A stretch of DNA of 64,000 nt from Cellulosilyticum sp. I15G10I2 (GTDB lineage Bacteria > Bacillota > Clostridia > Lachnospirales > Cellulosilyticaceae): assembly GCF_900095725.1 (NCBI RefSeq), contig NZ_FMMP01000017.1:1-64000 (forward strand). Reading direction: 5' to 3'. Positions 27,072 to 36,703 of this stretch are shown piece after piece. Numbering within the stretch: position 1 is the stretch's first letter; the number at the start of each line of letters is the position of its first letter. The notes below the pieces were generated by a model that searched no databases, was not told where the DNA came from, and saw only the letters and a list, made by a program, of their open reading frames with translations. A program made the position numbers and the translations under genes.

Positions 27072-27914
27072 ATGTATAAAACAAAAAAAATAGGCCTCGA
27101 GCTTATAGGACTTTCATTTATAGCTATTATGGTTATATTCACGGTATATCCTATTATATACACTATTTTAGGGTCCTTTAAAACGAACAGTGAGTTAACT
27201 TTAGGTGGCAGTTTTTTTCCGAGTATATGGCATTTTAAAAACTATTATCAGGCTTTTGTACAGGCAGATTTTACAAAGTACACCCTCAATAGTGTAGTAG
27301 TTAGTTTAACAACCATGGTCGTAGGGACGGCGACTTCAGCACTAGCAGGTTTTGTTTTTGCAAGAAAAACCTTTGTTTTTAAAAAACTGATTTTAGGAAT
27401 GTATATTAGCCTAATGTTCGTAGCTTTAGGGTCTGTAACACTTTACCCTATTTATAGTATGTTAGTTGTGCTAAAACTTAACAAGACTATTTTGGGATTG
27501 ATTTTAGCCTTAACAGGCGGGCAAGCATCACACGTCCTTTTAGTCATGGGATTTATAAGAGCCATTCCTAAAGAATTAGATGAGGCAGCAACGATTGATG
27601 GCTGCAACGTGTATGGCATTTTCTTCAGGATTATTTTGCCACTTATTAAACCTATTTTAGCTGTTGTAGCTTTATTTGTGTTTAGGTCAGCGTGGAATGA
27701 TTATATTACTACATTAGTTATGAGTATTTCTATGCCTAAGCTTAAGACACTAACTGTTGCAGTTGTTCAGCTTAAATATTCTATAAATGCAGCAGCTGAA
27801 TGGCACATTATGCTAGCTGGAGCTTCCATTGCTATTATTCCAATTTTGATGGTCTACTTCTTTTGCAACAAGCAATTTATAGGAGGGCTGACTGCAGGAG
27901 CTATTAAGGGTTAA
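27072..27914 (+). CDS. Sugar ABC transporter permease (MalG/UgpE type)
   Basis: 280 residues, six helices, EAA loop KELDEAATIDGCNVYGIFFRI, and the typical MalG-like end at FIGGLTAGAIKG. Seventeen nt after the first permease. Forms the heterodimeric channel with it. Confidence 0.92.
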   Translation: MYKTKKIGLELIGLSFIAIMVIFTVYPIIYTILGSFKTNSELTLGGSFFPSIWHFKNYYQAFVQADFTKYTLNSVVVSLTTMVVGTATSALAGFVFARKTFVFKKLILGMYISLMFVALGSVTLYPIYSMLVVLKLNKTILGLILALTGGQASHVLLVMGFIRAIPKELDEAATIDGCNVYGIFFRIILPLIKPILAVVALFVFRSAWNDYITTLVMSISMPKLKTLTVAVVQLKYSINAAAEWHIMLAGASIAIIPILMVYFFCNKQFIGGLTAGAIKG

Positions 27915-27985
27915 GGGTTATTATTCAAGTATAATATATGATATAATTGTGACATAGAATGGCGCAGGAACTAGAGGGGATTGTT

Positions 27986-29806
27986 ATGAGAGAAATCATT
28001 AAAAATACAAAGTTTAGAACAAAAATAATTGTATTATGTATGTCTATTTTACTCATCAACACGACCCTTGCGGGGATGCTTTATTATAGCTATGCGACCA
28101 AGGATACGCTGAATAATTATTATAATAGTTCAGAAGATATTTTATATCAAGCGAATAACCATTTGACAGACAGAGTTCAGTCAATTACAAAGCGGGTGCA
28201 TGCTCTATATAATAATTCATATTTTTATAAGTCAGTCAATAATTACTTGACCCATGCAGATTCTGCTAATTATGCAAAGGTATTAGGAGATATGGCAGAT
28301 TCTATCTCTGAACTTATTCAAGGAGATCGGTATATACACTCGGTCTCTGTCTATACGCAATATAGTGAGTTTGATAATTTTACTAGAACCAGAAGGCGGG
28401 AGTTTCGGTTTAAAGAATCAGACATGTATCGCTATTTTCAAGATAATCCTAGTGAAACAATTTGTTGGTTCCCGGCTAGAGTAGACCCTGTTTTTATTGG
28501 AAATGAAGTGGTTATACCTGTCGTTTACCGTTTTAAAATAGGCAGACAGGAAGTATATTTTGTCATTAGTCTGCAGCAGTCTGAAGTCATTAAATACCTT
28601 AAAAATACTTATTCCTCTTTTGAGAAACTATTTATAGTAGATCAATATGGACGAAATGTAGCGAACTGTGGTCCAGAAGAACTAAAGATAATAGCATTTC
28701 TTGGGAGTGAAGATTTAGAGGGGCAGAAGGCTGTTTGCAAGCAAGTAGTCTACAAAGGAATAGACTATTTAGGAACCTATACACAGATGAAAGGAACGGG
28801 CTGGCAGATTTACAGTTTAAGGTCGAAGGACTCTTTAATTGGCAATCTGGAGAAACTTAGGTCTTTTATTATTATCATTCTCATTGTAAGTACGATGGTA
28901 AGTATTATGGCCATTGTTATTTTGGCTAATAGCATAACTAAGCCACTACGCCAATTTGTCAACATTATGAATAAAACGATTGGGCAAGAGTTTCATGTGC
29001 AGTTTAGGTATCCTTATAATGATGAGGTGGGCCATTTAGCAAAAAGTTTTAACTATATGGTGGGTGAAATCGATGATCTTGTTACCCAGTTAAATATCAA
29101 CATTGAAGCGCTAAAAGAAGAAAAGGAAAATGTAAAAAAGGTGCAGGCACAAAAACGTAAAGCTGAGCTTAAGGCACTTCAAGCGCAGATTAATCCACAT
29201 TTTCTTTATAATACTCTTAATGCGATTACTTGGCAGGCGGCTGACCAGGGAGCAACAGAAATCAGTGTTCTATCAAACTCTTTAGGTAAGTTTTTTAGAG
29301 TTAGTCTCAGTAAAGGTAAAGAAATCATTACTTTTAGAGAAGAAATAGAACATGTAAGAAGTTATTTAAATATACAAAGCATTAGATATAAATCTAAGCT
29401 CAAATATGAAATTGATATTCAGGAAGAAATGTTGGATATGCCTATTATTAAACTGGTGTTACAGCCTTTAGTGGAAAATGCTATTTATCATGGGATTAAG
29501 CTTAAGAAGACGACGGGTTTTATTAAGATTTATGGAATTTGTCTCATACAGGATAGTGGCAAAAAGGTCCTCAATCTCTGCATAGAAGATGATGGTGAAG
29601 GTATTGGTGAAGAAAAGCTTGAAGTTTTAAATGCAAGTCTACGGCTTGGGGTGACTAATTCCAATGAAGGATACGGTATTTATAATGTAAACGAACGTAT
29701 TAAATTATACTATGGAGAGGAATATGGTCTTATATTAGAAAGTGAGAAAGGGTGCTGGACGAAGGCAACAATTATGATTCCAATGCATGTAACGGAGGAG
29801 GAGTAG
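27986..29806 (+). CDS. YesM-type sensor histidine kinase (ABC locus)
   Basis: About 606 residues. Membrane helix near 14-36, a large extracytoplasmic dCache-like domain to about 290, second helix about 295-318, HAMP (NSITKPLRQFVNIMNKT), then His_kinase with QINPHFLYNTL (His about 405), PLVENAIYHGI and EDDGEGIGEE. ATG 27986 follows GAGGGG by 7 nt and is preferred over ATG 27959. Immediately precedes its regulator. Expected to sense an extracellular sugar and control the ABC operon upstream. Confidence 0.91.
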   Translation: MREIIKNTKFRTKIIVLCMSILLINTTLAGMLYYSYATKDTLNNYYNSSEDILYQANNHLTDRVQSITKRVHALYNNSYFYKSVNNYLTHADSANYAKVLGDMADSISELIQGDRYIHSVSVYTQYSEFDNFTRTRRREFRFKESDMYRYFQDNPSETICWFPARVDPVFIGNEVVIPVVYRFKIGRQEVYFVISLQQSEVIKYLKNTYSSFEKLFIVDQYGRNVANCGPEELKIIAFLGSEDLEGQKAVCKQVVYKGIDYLGTYTQMKGTGWQIYSLRSKDSLIGNLEKLRSFIIIILIVSTMVSIMAIVILANSITKPLRQFVNIMNKTIGQEFHVQFRYPYNDEVGHLAKSFNYMVGEIDDLVTQLNINIEALKEEKENVKKVQAQKRKAELKALQAQINPHFLYNTLNAITWQAADQGATEISVLSNSLGKFFRVSLSKGKEIITFREEIEHVRSYLNIQSIRYKSKLKYEIDIQEEMLDMPIIKLVLQPLVENAIYHGIKLKKTTGFIKIYGICLIQDSGKKVLNLCIEDDGEGIGEEKLEVLNASLRLGVTNSNEGYGIYNVNERIKLYYGEEYGLILESEKGCWTKATIMIPMHVTEEE

Positions 29807-29807
29807 G

Positions 29808-31436
29808 ATGTATCGTGTAATCATTGCGGATGATGAGGAATATGTAAGAGAGCTTTTGCCAAAATGGATTAATAAAGCAGATATTGGCATGGAGGTCGTA
29901 GGAACAGCTGAAAATGGGGAGCAGGCCCTTGATTTAGTGGAAACATTAAGCCCAGACATTCTGATTACGGATATATGTATGCCGCTCGTTGGCGGGTTAG
30001 ATTTAATTAAAGCTATTCAGGAAGCCGATAATTCAATTAAGACAGTGATTATCAGTGGATATGATGATTTTACGTATGCAAAGACTGCCTTAGGGTTAGG
30101 CGTAACAGATTACTTATTAAAACCTTTTCTGCCAGATGAACTCTATAAAGTGCTGGACAAAATAAAAGAAGAATTAAGTCATAAGGAAATCCTTTTAAAT
30201 AATATGCAGGATATGCAAAGTCAGCTGGAAGATAATTTGATGTATATTCAGGAGCGTTTTATTAAGGGTATTATCGAGAATCCTTCGGAACAAATAAATG
30301 TTATTGAAGAAGCAAAGAAAATTAGAATTGATCTTCAGGCGAAATTTTATTGTGTGGGAGTTGTAAGGATACAATCTAATCTTGGTAATGAACGATGGAA
30401 CTTTAAAAATCAGAAGATGGTAGAGGACTTTCTTATTATCATCAAAGACGGTTATTTTGAAAACAGTCTCAGGCACTATGCTGTAAGCTTCAAAGATAGT
30501 CAGCTAACCATTATATTTTGCGGCAGTCACCCAAGTCAGCAGGAGTTTTATGATAGTATTGCAAGGGGGATTGAAAAGATTAATCAGAGCTTAAAAAAAT
30601 ACTATGATATGCGTTTGATTTGTGCCTTGGGAAAAGTGTATTTTAATTGGGAGGAGATTGCATCTTCGTATCAACAAGCTTTTGAACTTTTAAAAGGAAC
30701 TTTAAACCATGAAGGCTGTATCATTTCTTGGTCAGATGCCGGGCAGGTTTACGCGAAAAAAGAAACTAGAGTTTATAAAAAACCAGAACAATTAGAAAAA
30801 GAACTTATTTTAAATATTAAGATGGCTTATAAAGATAAGGCTATTGAATGCTTAGGGACTATTTTGAACTATTACGAAAGCTTAAATGGAGGTGCTTCTG
30901 AATTTATAAATATTTCTCTAATGGAACTGATATTTTCCATTTCAAGTATGTTGGAGGAAGCAGATAAAAACTTGCATATTTGGGAAGATGAACCGATGAA
31001 AAGTTATTTGGCGAATGATATCTCTTCTAGAAGTTTATTAGATGCAAAAATTGTACTGGAGAAGTATATTGGTGTATGCTGTGAGAAATTTTGCAGTATA
31101 GCAGAAAGTCAGGGAGATAAAATTATCTATAAGGTAAAGGTTTTAATAGAGCATAATCTGGCAAATGAAGAGTTTAATCTGGAGTCAGCCTCATCACAAC
31201 TATTTTTTAGTCCCCATTATATCAGACAATTATTTAAGCAAAAGACAGGTGAAGGCTTTATGGAATATTTAATCAGAAGAAGAATGGAAATAGCTGCTAA
31301 ACTGTTAAAAGACCCTCAATATAAAATTTTAGATGTTGCGCTTAGCACAGGCTATAGCAATCAAAGGTATTTTGCGAGTTGTTTTAAAAAGTATTATGGG
31401 TGTACGCCTACTGAGTACAGGAGTCAGGAAAGTTAA
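29808..31436 (+). CDS. YesN-type response regulator (ABC locus)
   Basis: 542 residues. Receiver with DD at 8-9, phospho-Asp55 in ILITDICMPLVGG and Lys in YLLKPF. C-terminal AraC domain: FNLESASSQLFFSPHYIRQLFK and ILDVALSTGYSNQRYFASCFKK. GGAGGAG site 8 nt upstream, at the end of the kinase gene. Confidence 0.92.
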   Translation: MYRVIIADDEEYVRELLPKWINKADIGMEVVGTAENGEQALDLVETLSPDILITDICMPLVGGLDLIKAIQEADNSIKTVIISGYDDFTYAKTALGLGVTDYLLKPFLPDELYKVLDKIKEELSHKEILLNNMQDMQSQLEDNLMYIQERFIKGIIENPSEQINVIEEAKKIRIDLQAKFYCVGVVRIQSNLGNERWNFKNQKMVEDFLIIIKDGYFENSLRHYAVSFKDSQLTIIFCGSHPSQQEFYDSIARGIEKINQSLKKYYDMRLICALGKVYFNWEEIASSYQQAFELLKGTLNHEGCIISWSDAGQVYAKKETRVYKKPEQLEKELILNIKMAYKDKAIECLGTILNYYESLNGGASEFINISLMELIFSISSMLEEADKNLHIWEDEPMKSYLANDISSRSLLDAKIVLEKYIGVCCEKFCSIAESQGDKIIYKVKVLIEHNLANEEFNLESASSQLFFSPHYIRQLFKQKTGEGFMEYLIRRRMEIAAKLLKDPQYKILDVALSTGYSNQRYFASCFKKYYGCTPTEYRSQES

Positions 31437-31476
31437 ACAGTTGACAGCGATACATATTTAGGGAGGATAAGAGATT

Positions 31477-32481
31477 ATGGGAAAAATGTTTCCAGAATTA
31501 AAGTCAAGTGGAGTGATTAAGCGTTATAACGGGGGGGATCCTATTTTAAGTAAAGGTGATATGCCTTTTGAGGCGGATTGTATATTTAATGCTGGAGTTA
31601 TCAAATATCAAGGGAAATACATCATGGCATTTCGTAATGATTATGATTACAATGAAGAAAAGCAAAACTTCAGAAAGTGTATGATTGGGCTTGCCTACAG
31701 TGAAGACGGAAAAAAATGGGATGTACAAGAAGAACCTTTTTTAACAGCGGCAGATTTAAATGATCCGGAGATAACAAGAATATATGATCCGCGTTTAACA
31801 GTTATAGAGGATAAGTGTTATTTATGTTTTGCAGTAGATACAAAGCATGGTATACGTGGAGGAATAGCTGTTACAGAAGATTTTAAAACAATCGAGATTT
31901 TATCAATGACAGCCCCCGATAATCGTAACATGGTTTTATTTTCTGAGAAGATTAACGGCAGATATGTAAGGCTAGAAAGACCTTTTACGGTTTACTCAAG
32001 AGGAGGAATAGATCGTTTTGATACTTGGATGTCTTTTTCTGAGGACCTTCGTTATTGGGGAGATTCAAAACTATTACTTGCAGTAGAAGATATTCCGTTT
32101 GCCAATGATAAAATAGGGCCGGGTGCACCGCCTATTAAGACAGAAGCGGGGTGGCTGACTTTATTCCATACGGTAGATATAGACAGAATGCGTGGTAAGA
32201 ATGGATGGGAAGATTGTTGGCAAAAACGTTATTGTGCAGGGGTTATGCTGCTGGATTTAGAAGATCCATCAAAAATTATTGGGATGTCTCGTGAACCTTT
32301 ACTGGCTCCAGAAACGAAGTGGGAAGCGGATGAAGGCTTCCGTACAAATGTTATCTTCCCAGGAGGTATGATTTTAGAAGATAACGGTGAAGTAAAGATT
32401 TATTACGGAGCATCGGATACTGTAGAGTGTTTGGCTACAGCTACAGTAGAAGATTTACTTGCTCTTTGTAAGCCGGTTTAA
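31477..32481 (+). CDS. Glycoside hydrolase family 130 enzyme (probable beta-glycoside phosphorylase)
   Basis: 334 residues, five-bladed beta-propeller family. NGGDPILSKGDMPFEADCIFNAG at the start, YDPRLTVIEDKCYLCFA with the proposed general-acid Asp, GPGAPPIKTEAGWLTLFHTV, and a phosphate-site-like FRTNVIFPGG near the end. GH130 members phosphorolyse or hydrolyse beta-mannosides; which linkage is cut here cannot be read from sequence. It is last in the ABC/two-component locus, which suggests intracellular breakdown of the imported oligosaccharide. Confidence 0.88.
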   Translation: MGKMFPELKSSGVIKRYNGGDPILSKGDMPFEADCIFNAGVIKYQGKYIMAFRNDYDYNEEKQNFRKCMIGLAYSEDGKKWDVQEEPFLTAADLNDPEITRIYDPRLTVIEDKCYLCFAVDTKHGIRGGIAVTEDFKTIEILSMTAPDNRNMVLFSEKINGRYVRLERPFTVYSRGGIDRFDTWMSFSEDLRYWGDSKLLLAVEDIPFANDKIGPGAPPIKTEAGWLTLFHTVDIDRMRGKNGWEDCWQKRYCAGVMLLDLEDPSKIIGMSREPLLAPETKWEADEGFRTNVIFPGGMILEDNGEVKIYYGASDTVECLATATVEDLLALCKPV

Positions 32482-32500
32482 ACTTTTTTAGAAGGTTAAC

Positions 32501-32610
32501 ATGAAGATAAAAAGATTATTAGCTCTATTTTTAGGAATTTAATTATATGAGCTTGAGACTTTGATTATTGAAACTGGCATAGGGCTATGGTATAGATGAC
32601 ATTTAAGCTC
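32501..32610 (+). pseudogene. Relic of a YczE-like membrane protein gene
   Basis: The first ~60 nt from ATG 32501 read MKIKRLLALFLGI, then a stop, then LYELE. They align with the start of the intact gene at 41625 (MKLKRLFTLFLGILLYGLG). A few bases later, GGCATAGGGCT (32576-32586) matches the intact gene at 41862-41872. About 180 nt are missing between and frames are broken. Confidence 0.6.
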
Positions 32611-32704
32611 CTCCATTTTAATCTGTACATCCTATAAATTAGAATGTAATATAAGTGTGGGTGTGCTATAATATTCTAAGATAACTTTAGATTGGAGAAA
32701 TTAA

Positions 32705-33697
32705 ATGACTATTTATGATATAGCAAAATTATCAGGTGTGTCCTATGCTACTGTTTCTAGAGTTATTAACAATAGAGATGGGGTTAAGAAGGAGACGAGA
32801 GAAAAAGTTCAAAAAGTATTAGATGAATATGGTTATCTACCTAATAGTTTTGCAAGGGGGCTTGTGCGAAGCGAAATGAAGATAATTGGTATTAATGTTA
32901 TTGATGTAAGAAATATTCATCATATTAATACTGCCTTTTATATTGAGCAGGAGTTTGCAAGACTTGGTTATACAAGTATTATTTGCGGCTGTGGGATGGA
33001 TAATACAAAACAAGAAGAATATATAAGAGTTATGGCGGAGCGAAATGTTGATGGGCTTGTACTTATAGGTTCAAGGTTTCAAAATGAAACGACTAAAAAT
33101 TGCATTAAAAAGTATTTTAACGAAAAGCCAGTAGTTATCGCTAATGGCTATTTAGATCTTGATAATATATGTGGAATTGTTCTTGATGAGAGAAAAGCTG
33201 TATCAGATACAGTTAATTATCTTGTTAGTAAAGGACATAGAAACATTGCATTTGTAAACGATTATATTAGTTACAGCAGTCAGGAAAAGCAAGGTGGATT
33301 TATTGATGGAATCACCAATAATGATATTGGATTTAATGAGAAAAATATAAGACATATTAAGACGGACATGAATATCAGTGAAATAGAGACTGAAAAGTTT
33401 CTGAAGATGAATAAGGATATAACAGCTATTATTTATAGTGAGGATATTATGGCCGTTGGAGGCGTAAAAGCTTGTAATAAGCTTAGTCTTAATATCCCTA
33501 AAGACATCAGCATCGTTGGTTTTAATAACTCTATTTATTCAGATATATCTACACCTAGAATATCAAGTATTGATAATAAAATTCATGATATGGGAGAAAA
33601 ATGTACCAATGCACTTTATGCTATGTTGATGGGAGAAAAAGTAGAGCCCATCATTAAACTTGTACCGGAGTTTGTAGTTAAAGAGTCTACCAATTAG
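32705..33697 (+). CDS. LacI-family transcriptional repressor
   Basis: 330 residues. N-terminal helix-turn-helix TIYDIAKLSGVSYATVSRVINN and hinge helix (NSFARGLVRS), then the periplasmic-binding-protein-like ligand domain (DGLVLIGSRF, IVGFNNS). It sits directly before the three GTAATCGATTAC palindromes and the yia-like operon, so it almost certainly represses that operon; a sugar acid is the likely inducer. The gene has its own upstream TATAAT (near 32669). Confidence 0.92.
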   Translation: MTIYDIAKLSGVSYATVSRVINNRDGVKKETREKVQKVLDEYGYLPNSFARGLVRSEMKIIGINVIDVRNIHHINTAFYIEQEFARLGYTSIICGCGMDNTKQEEYIRVMAERNVDGLVLIGSRFQNETTKNCIKKYFNEKPVVIANGYLDLDNICGIVLDERKAVSDTVNYLVSKGHRNIAFVNDYISYSSQEKQGGFIDGITNNDIGFNEKNIRHIKTDMNISEIETEKFLKMNKDITAIIYSEDIMAVGGVKACNKLSLNIPKDISIVGFNNSIYSDISTPRISSIDNKIHDMGEKCTNALYAMLMGEKVEPIIKLVPEFVVKESTN

Positions 33698-33763
33698 GAG
33701 CCTATGTATAAACATATTTTTGAGAAATAATAGTTATTCGTATTTTAATATGAGTGAAAATAG

Positions 33764-33799
33764 AAACCTGACATGTAGGAAAAATGATGTTAGGTTTTT
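33764..33799 (+). terminator. Terminator after the LacI gene
   Basis: AACCTGACAT/ATGTTAGGTT stem (one G-T pair), 12-nt loop, TTTTT tail. Confidence 0.75.
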
Positions 33800-33914
33800 G
33801 ATATTTTGCAATCAAATAGTTGGGAAATAGTAGTTGAAATGTTGTTTTATATGGCAAAATAGCTATAAATACTTAGAGTTTTATGAATTAAAGTGACAAA
33901 ACAAATAAAAAGGG

Positions 33915-33968
33915 TTGACGTATAAATTGATTTATGATATTCTAACCATAGAAATTGTAATCGATTAC
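33915..33968 (+). promoter_or_regulatory. Promoter plus LacI-type operator, unit 1
   Basis: TTGACG and TATTCT with a 17-nt spacer, then the perfect 12-bp palindrome GTAATCGATTAC at 33957-33968 just past the expected start of transcription. Confidence 0.75.
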
Positions 33969-34001
33969 GAAAGCAAAAAAACAAACTTTATTTAACAATT
34001 G

Positions 34002-34046
34002 TTGTAAGCAATTGATTTTTTTATGATATAATTTGTAATCGATTAC
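34002..34046 (+). promoter_or_regulatory. Promoter plus LacI-type operator, unit 2
   Basis: Extended -10 TGATATAAT (34024-34032) with a weak upstream TTGTAA, followed by GTAATCGATTAC at 34035-34046, 78 nt after the first operator. The stretch before it (GCAATTGATTTTTTT) resembles that before unit 3. Confidence 0.65.
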
Positions 34047-34074
34047 GAAATAAATTTAGAACTTAATTCTAAAA

Positions 34075-34121
34075 TTGCAGTAGGCAATTTATTTTTTAAA
34101 CTATTGATTGTAATCGATTAC
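34075..34121 (+). promoter_or_regulatory. Promoter plus LacI-type operator, unit 3
   Basis: TTGCAG and TAAACT with a 16-nt spacer, then GTAATCGATTAC at 34110-34121, 75 nt after operator 2 and 20 nt before the first gene of the operon. Confidence 0.6.
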
Positions 34122-34141
34122 GAAAAGATAAGGAGATTATT

Positions 34142-34612
34142 ATGATTTATTCATCTATCCATTCCACCTTCGACATACAAAAGTATCCTAAGGTGATTAA
34201 AGACGCTGTAGAGTTTTTTAAAAAGACTGATTTTAAGGAGTTTGAAGAAGGAGAATATGAGATTGCCGGAAAGGATATATTCTTTCAAGTAAAAGACATC
34301 ATGACACTGCCAGTGAGTCAGACGAGGGCAGAGATACATCGCAAATATATAGATGTACAATTTCTTTATAGAGGCAAAGAATCTATAGGTGTTGTTGATG
34401 ATACGGGTTTAAATGAGGTTGATGAAGATTTTTTAGAAGAAAGAGATATTCTTTTTTATAAAAATGTACCTGATGAGACGTTTATAACGATGAATGAGGG
34501 AGACTTTTGTGTCTTTTTTCCTAGCGATGTACACAGACCAGCATGTGAAAGAAATGGCAAGTCAATGATTCGAAAAATCGTATACAAGATTCATGTTAAT
34601 TTACTTCAGTAA
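34142..34612 (+). CDS. YhcH/YjgK/YiaL-family protein (sugar-acid catabolism)
   Basis: 156 residues, complete for the family (DUF386, double-stranded beta-helix fold). Typical segments: TRAEIHRKYIDVQFLYRG, ERDILFYKNVPDET and GDFCVFFPSDVHRP, which carry the metal-site residues. E. coli YiaL stands beside YiaK and the YiaMNO TRAP transporter, the same partners as here. Reaction not firmly known; an anomerase or hydrolase role on sugar acids has been suggested. AAGGAG 8 nt upstream. First gene after the operator array. Confidence 0.88.
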   Translation: MIYSSIHSTFDIQKYPKVIKDAVEFFKKTDFKEFEEGEYEIAGKDIFFQVKDIMTLPVSQTRAEIHRKYIDVQFLYRGKESIGVVDDTGLNEVDEDFLEERDILFYKNVPDETFITMNEGDFCVFFPSDVHRPACERNGKSMIRKIVYKIHVNLLQ

Positions 34613-34630
34613 TAAGAAAAGGAGGCAGTC

Positions 34631-35620
34631 ATGAAAAATGTTAATTGGGGAATGATAGGATGCGGGCAAGTCACTGAGGTGAAGAGCGGTCCGGGATTAT
34701 ACAAGTCTAATCATTCGCGCTTAGTTGGAGTTTACGATGCAAAATATGAGCAGGCTGTCGGTTATGCAAAAAGGCATGGCGTCAAAAAAGCTTATCATAC
34801 AGTAGAAGAACTTTTAAGTGAGAGTGATATTGATATTGTATATATTGCTACACCACCTATTTTTCATAAACAATATGCCATAGCGTGTCTTAAGGCGGGA
34901 AAAATACCTTATGTAGAGAAACCAGTGGCTATGACCTATGAAGAATGTCTTGAGATTAAAAGCTTGTCGGAGGAACTTAACATACCGGTTTATGTAGCTT
35001 TCTATAGAAGGGGTATGGAGAAATTTATAAAAATTAAAGAGCTTCTAGATCATAAAGAAATAGGAAATGTAAGATATGTTTATGTCACTCAAATTATGAA
35101 GGTAGAAGAGAGTGAACTAGATAAAAGCAACTTGCCTTGGCGTGTTAAGCCAAACATATCAGGCGGCGGCAAGTTTTTGGATATGGGTGTGCACGTGCTT
35201 GACTGCCTGACCTTCTACTTTGGGCAGATAGAGACTATGACGGGTTTAGTAGAAAACAAAGGGGGGTATTATGAGGCAGATGATACAGTCATGGCAACCT
35301 TTAAGTTTGAAAATGGTATTGTAGGTTCTGGAACTTGGTGTTATGTTGCAGATCAGGAGATCAATGAAGTACAGATTGTTGGAGACCGGGGCAGAATAGT
35401 TTATGATGGTTTATCTGCGAAGTCGTTTAAACTTGTTAAAGATGGCAGGGAGAAGGTCTATACATTTGAGGAACCTGAACATGTGGCAATGCCTTATCAA
35501 CAAGCTGTTGTCAATGAGCTCATTGGAAAAGAAAAAAGTTTTGCAAATTTTGAAGAAGCTATTAACGTAGTTAGGATGACGGATATGCTGCTCAAAGACT
35601 ATTATAGAAAAGAGGACTAA
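34631..35620 (+). CDS. Gfo/Idh/MocA-family NAD(P)-dependent oxidoreductase
   Basis: 329 residues. Nucleotide-binding VNWGMIGCGQVTE, then IATPPIFHKQYAIACLKAGK and the EKP motif with catalytic-region Lys (YVEKPVAMTYEE). The C-terminal domain is standard (GGGKFLDMGVHVLDCL). It oxidises or reduces a sugar or sugar acid; E. coli yia has no such gene, so the pathway here is modified. It is 19 nt downstream of the yiaL-like gene and 2 nt before yiaK. Confidence 0.9.
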   Translation: MKNVNWGMIGCGQVTEVKSGPGLYKSNHSRLVGVYDAKYEQAVGYAKRHGVKKAYHTVEELLSESDIDIVYIATPPIFHKQYAIACLKAGKIPYVEKPVAMTYEECLEIKSLSEELNIPVYVAFYRRGMEKFIKIKELLDHKEIGNVRYVYVTQIMKVEESELDKSNLPWRVKPNISGGGKFLDMGVHVLDCLTFYFGQIETMTGLVENKGGYYEADDTVMATFKFENGIVGSGTWCYVADQEINEVQIVGDRGRIVYDGLSAKSFKLVKDGREKVYTFEEPEHVAMPYQQAVVNELIGKEKSFANFEEAINVVRMTDMLLKDYYRKED

Positions 35621-35622
35621 AG

Positions 35623-36630
35623 ATGTTAAGAATTAAATATGAGGACATGGTTAAGACATTTGAAACAATTCTGCTTAAAAAGGGATTTAAGCCTGAGACT
35701 GCAAGAAAAAGTGGTGAGCTTTTTGCACAGAACAGCTTAGATGGGATTTATTCTCATGGTGTTAATAGGTTCCCAAGGGTTATCTCATACATTGACAAAG
35801 GCTATATTAAAGTTGATGCTGAACCTACTGTGGAGGCATCTGTAGGCGGCTTTGAAAGATGGAATGGCAATCTTGCAATGGGTAATACAAATGCAGATAG
35901 TGCTATGAACCGTGCGATTGAACTTGCAAAAACATATGGCATTGGTATTGTAGCACTGGGAAATACAAACCACTGGATGCGCGGAGGCGCTTATGGCTGG
36001 CAGGCAGCAAATGCGGGCATGATCGGTATGTGTTGGACCAATACAATGCCAAATATGCCGGCTTGGGGCACTAAAGATAGAAATATTGGAAACAACCCAT
36101 TTATAATGGCGATACCAAGAAGCAATAATGAACACGTTGTTGTGGATTGCGCCATGGCTCAATTTTCATATGGAAAAATAGAAGAGTGTAAGATTAAAGG
36201 GCAACAGTTACCTGTTGTTGGTGGATTTGATTCTAAGGGGAATGCAACCACTGACCCTGTAGAAATCGAAAAAACCTGGAGAGTCTTGCCGATAGGTTTT
36301 TGGAAGGGTTCGGGATTATCCATTGCACTTGACCTTATTGCAGCAGTTTTAACAGGCGCTAATTCAACAACAGCTATCGGAAAAAAATGTGAAGATGAGT
36401 ATGGTTTATCACAAGTTTTAATAGCGATAGACCCAACACATATGAGCAGCGTTGATGTAACAGACAGTATTATTAATGAAGTCATTGAAGATATAAAAAC
36501 TTCCCAAAAGTCAGATGAAAATGGAAAAATATTCTATCCTGGGGAAATGGAAATTAAAACGCGAAAAGATAATTTGGAAAATGGTATCCCTGTAGTAGAA
36601 GAAATATGGAATACAATACTTGCGATGTAG
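35623..36630 (+). CDS. yiaK: YiaK/DlgD-like 2,3-diketo-L-gulonate reductase
   Basis: 335 residues, Ldh2/YlbC family. YSHGVNRFPR, NTNHWMRGGAYGWQAANAG, MCWTNTMPNMPAWG, GNNPFIMAIP and ILPIGFWKGSG-like (LPIGFWKGSGLSIALD) match E. coli YiaK over the whole length, with the active-site His in the NHWMRGG loop. YiaK reduces 2,3-diketo-L-gulonate with NADH (EC 1.1.1.130). Together with the following TRAP genes this reproduces the core of the yia operon. Substrate may be a related keto-aldonate. Confidence 0.88.
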   Translation: MLRIKYEDMVKTFETILLKKGFKPETARKSGELFAQNSLDGIYSHGVNRFPRVISYIDKGYIKVDAEPTVEASVGGFERWNGNLAMGNTNADSAMNRAIELAKTYGIGIVALGNTNHWMRGGAYGWQAANAGMIGMCWTNTMPNMPAWGTKDRNIGNNPFIMAIPRSNNEHVVVDCAMAQFSYGKIEECKIKGQQLPVVGGFDSKGNATTDPVEIEKTWRVLPIGFWKGSGLSIALDLIAAVLTGANSTTAIGKKCEDEYGLSQVLIAIDPTHMSSVDVTDSIINEVIEDIKTSQKSDENGKIFYPGEMEIKTRKDNLENGIPVVEEIWNTILAM

Positions 36631-36703
36631 GACAGAAGTTCGTTTATGATTCTTAATTCTTAACACATTTAAGAATATAGTAAAAAAATTAGGAGGGAAT
36701 AGT

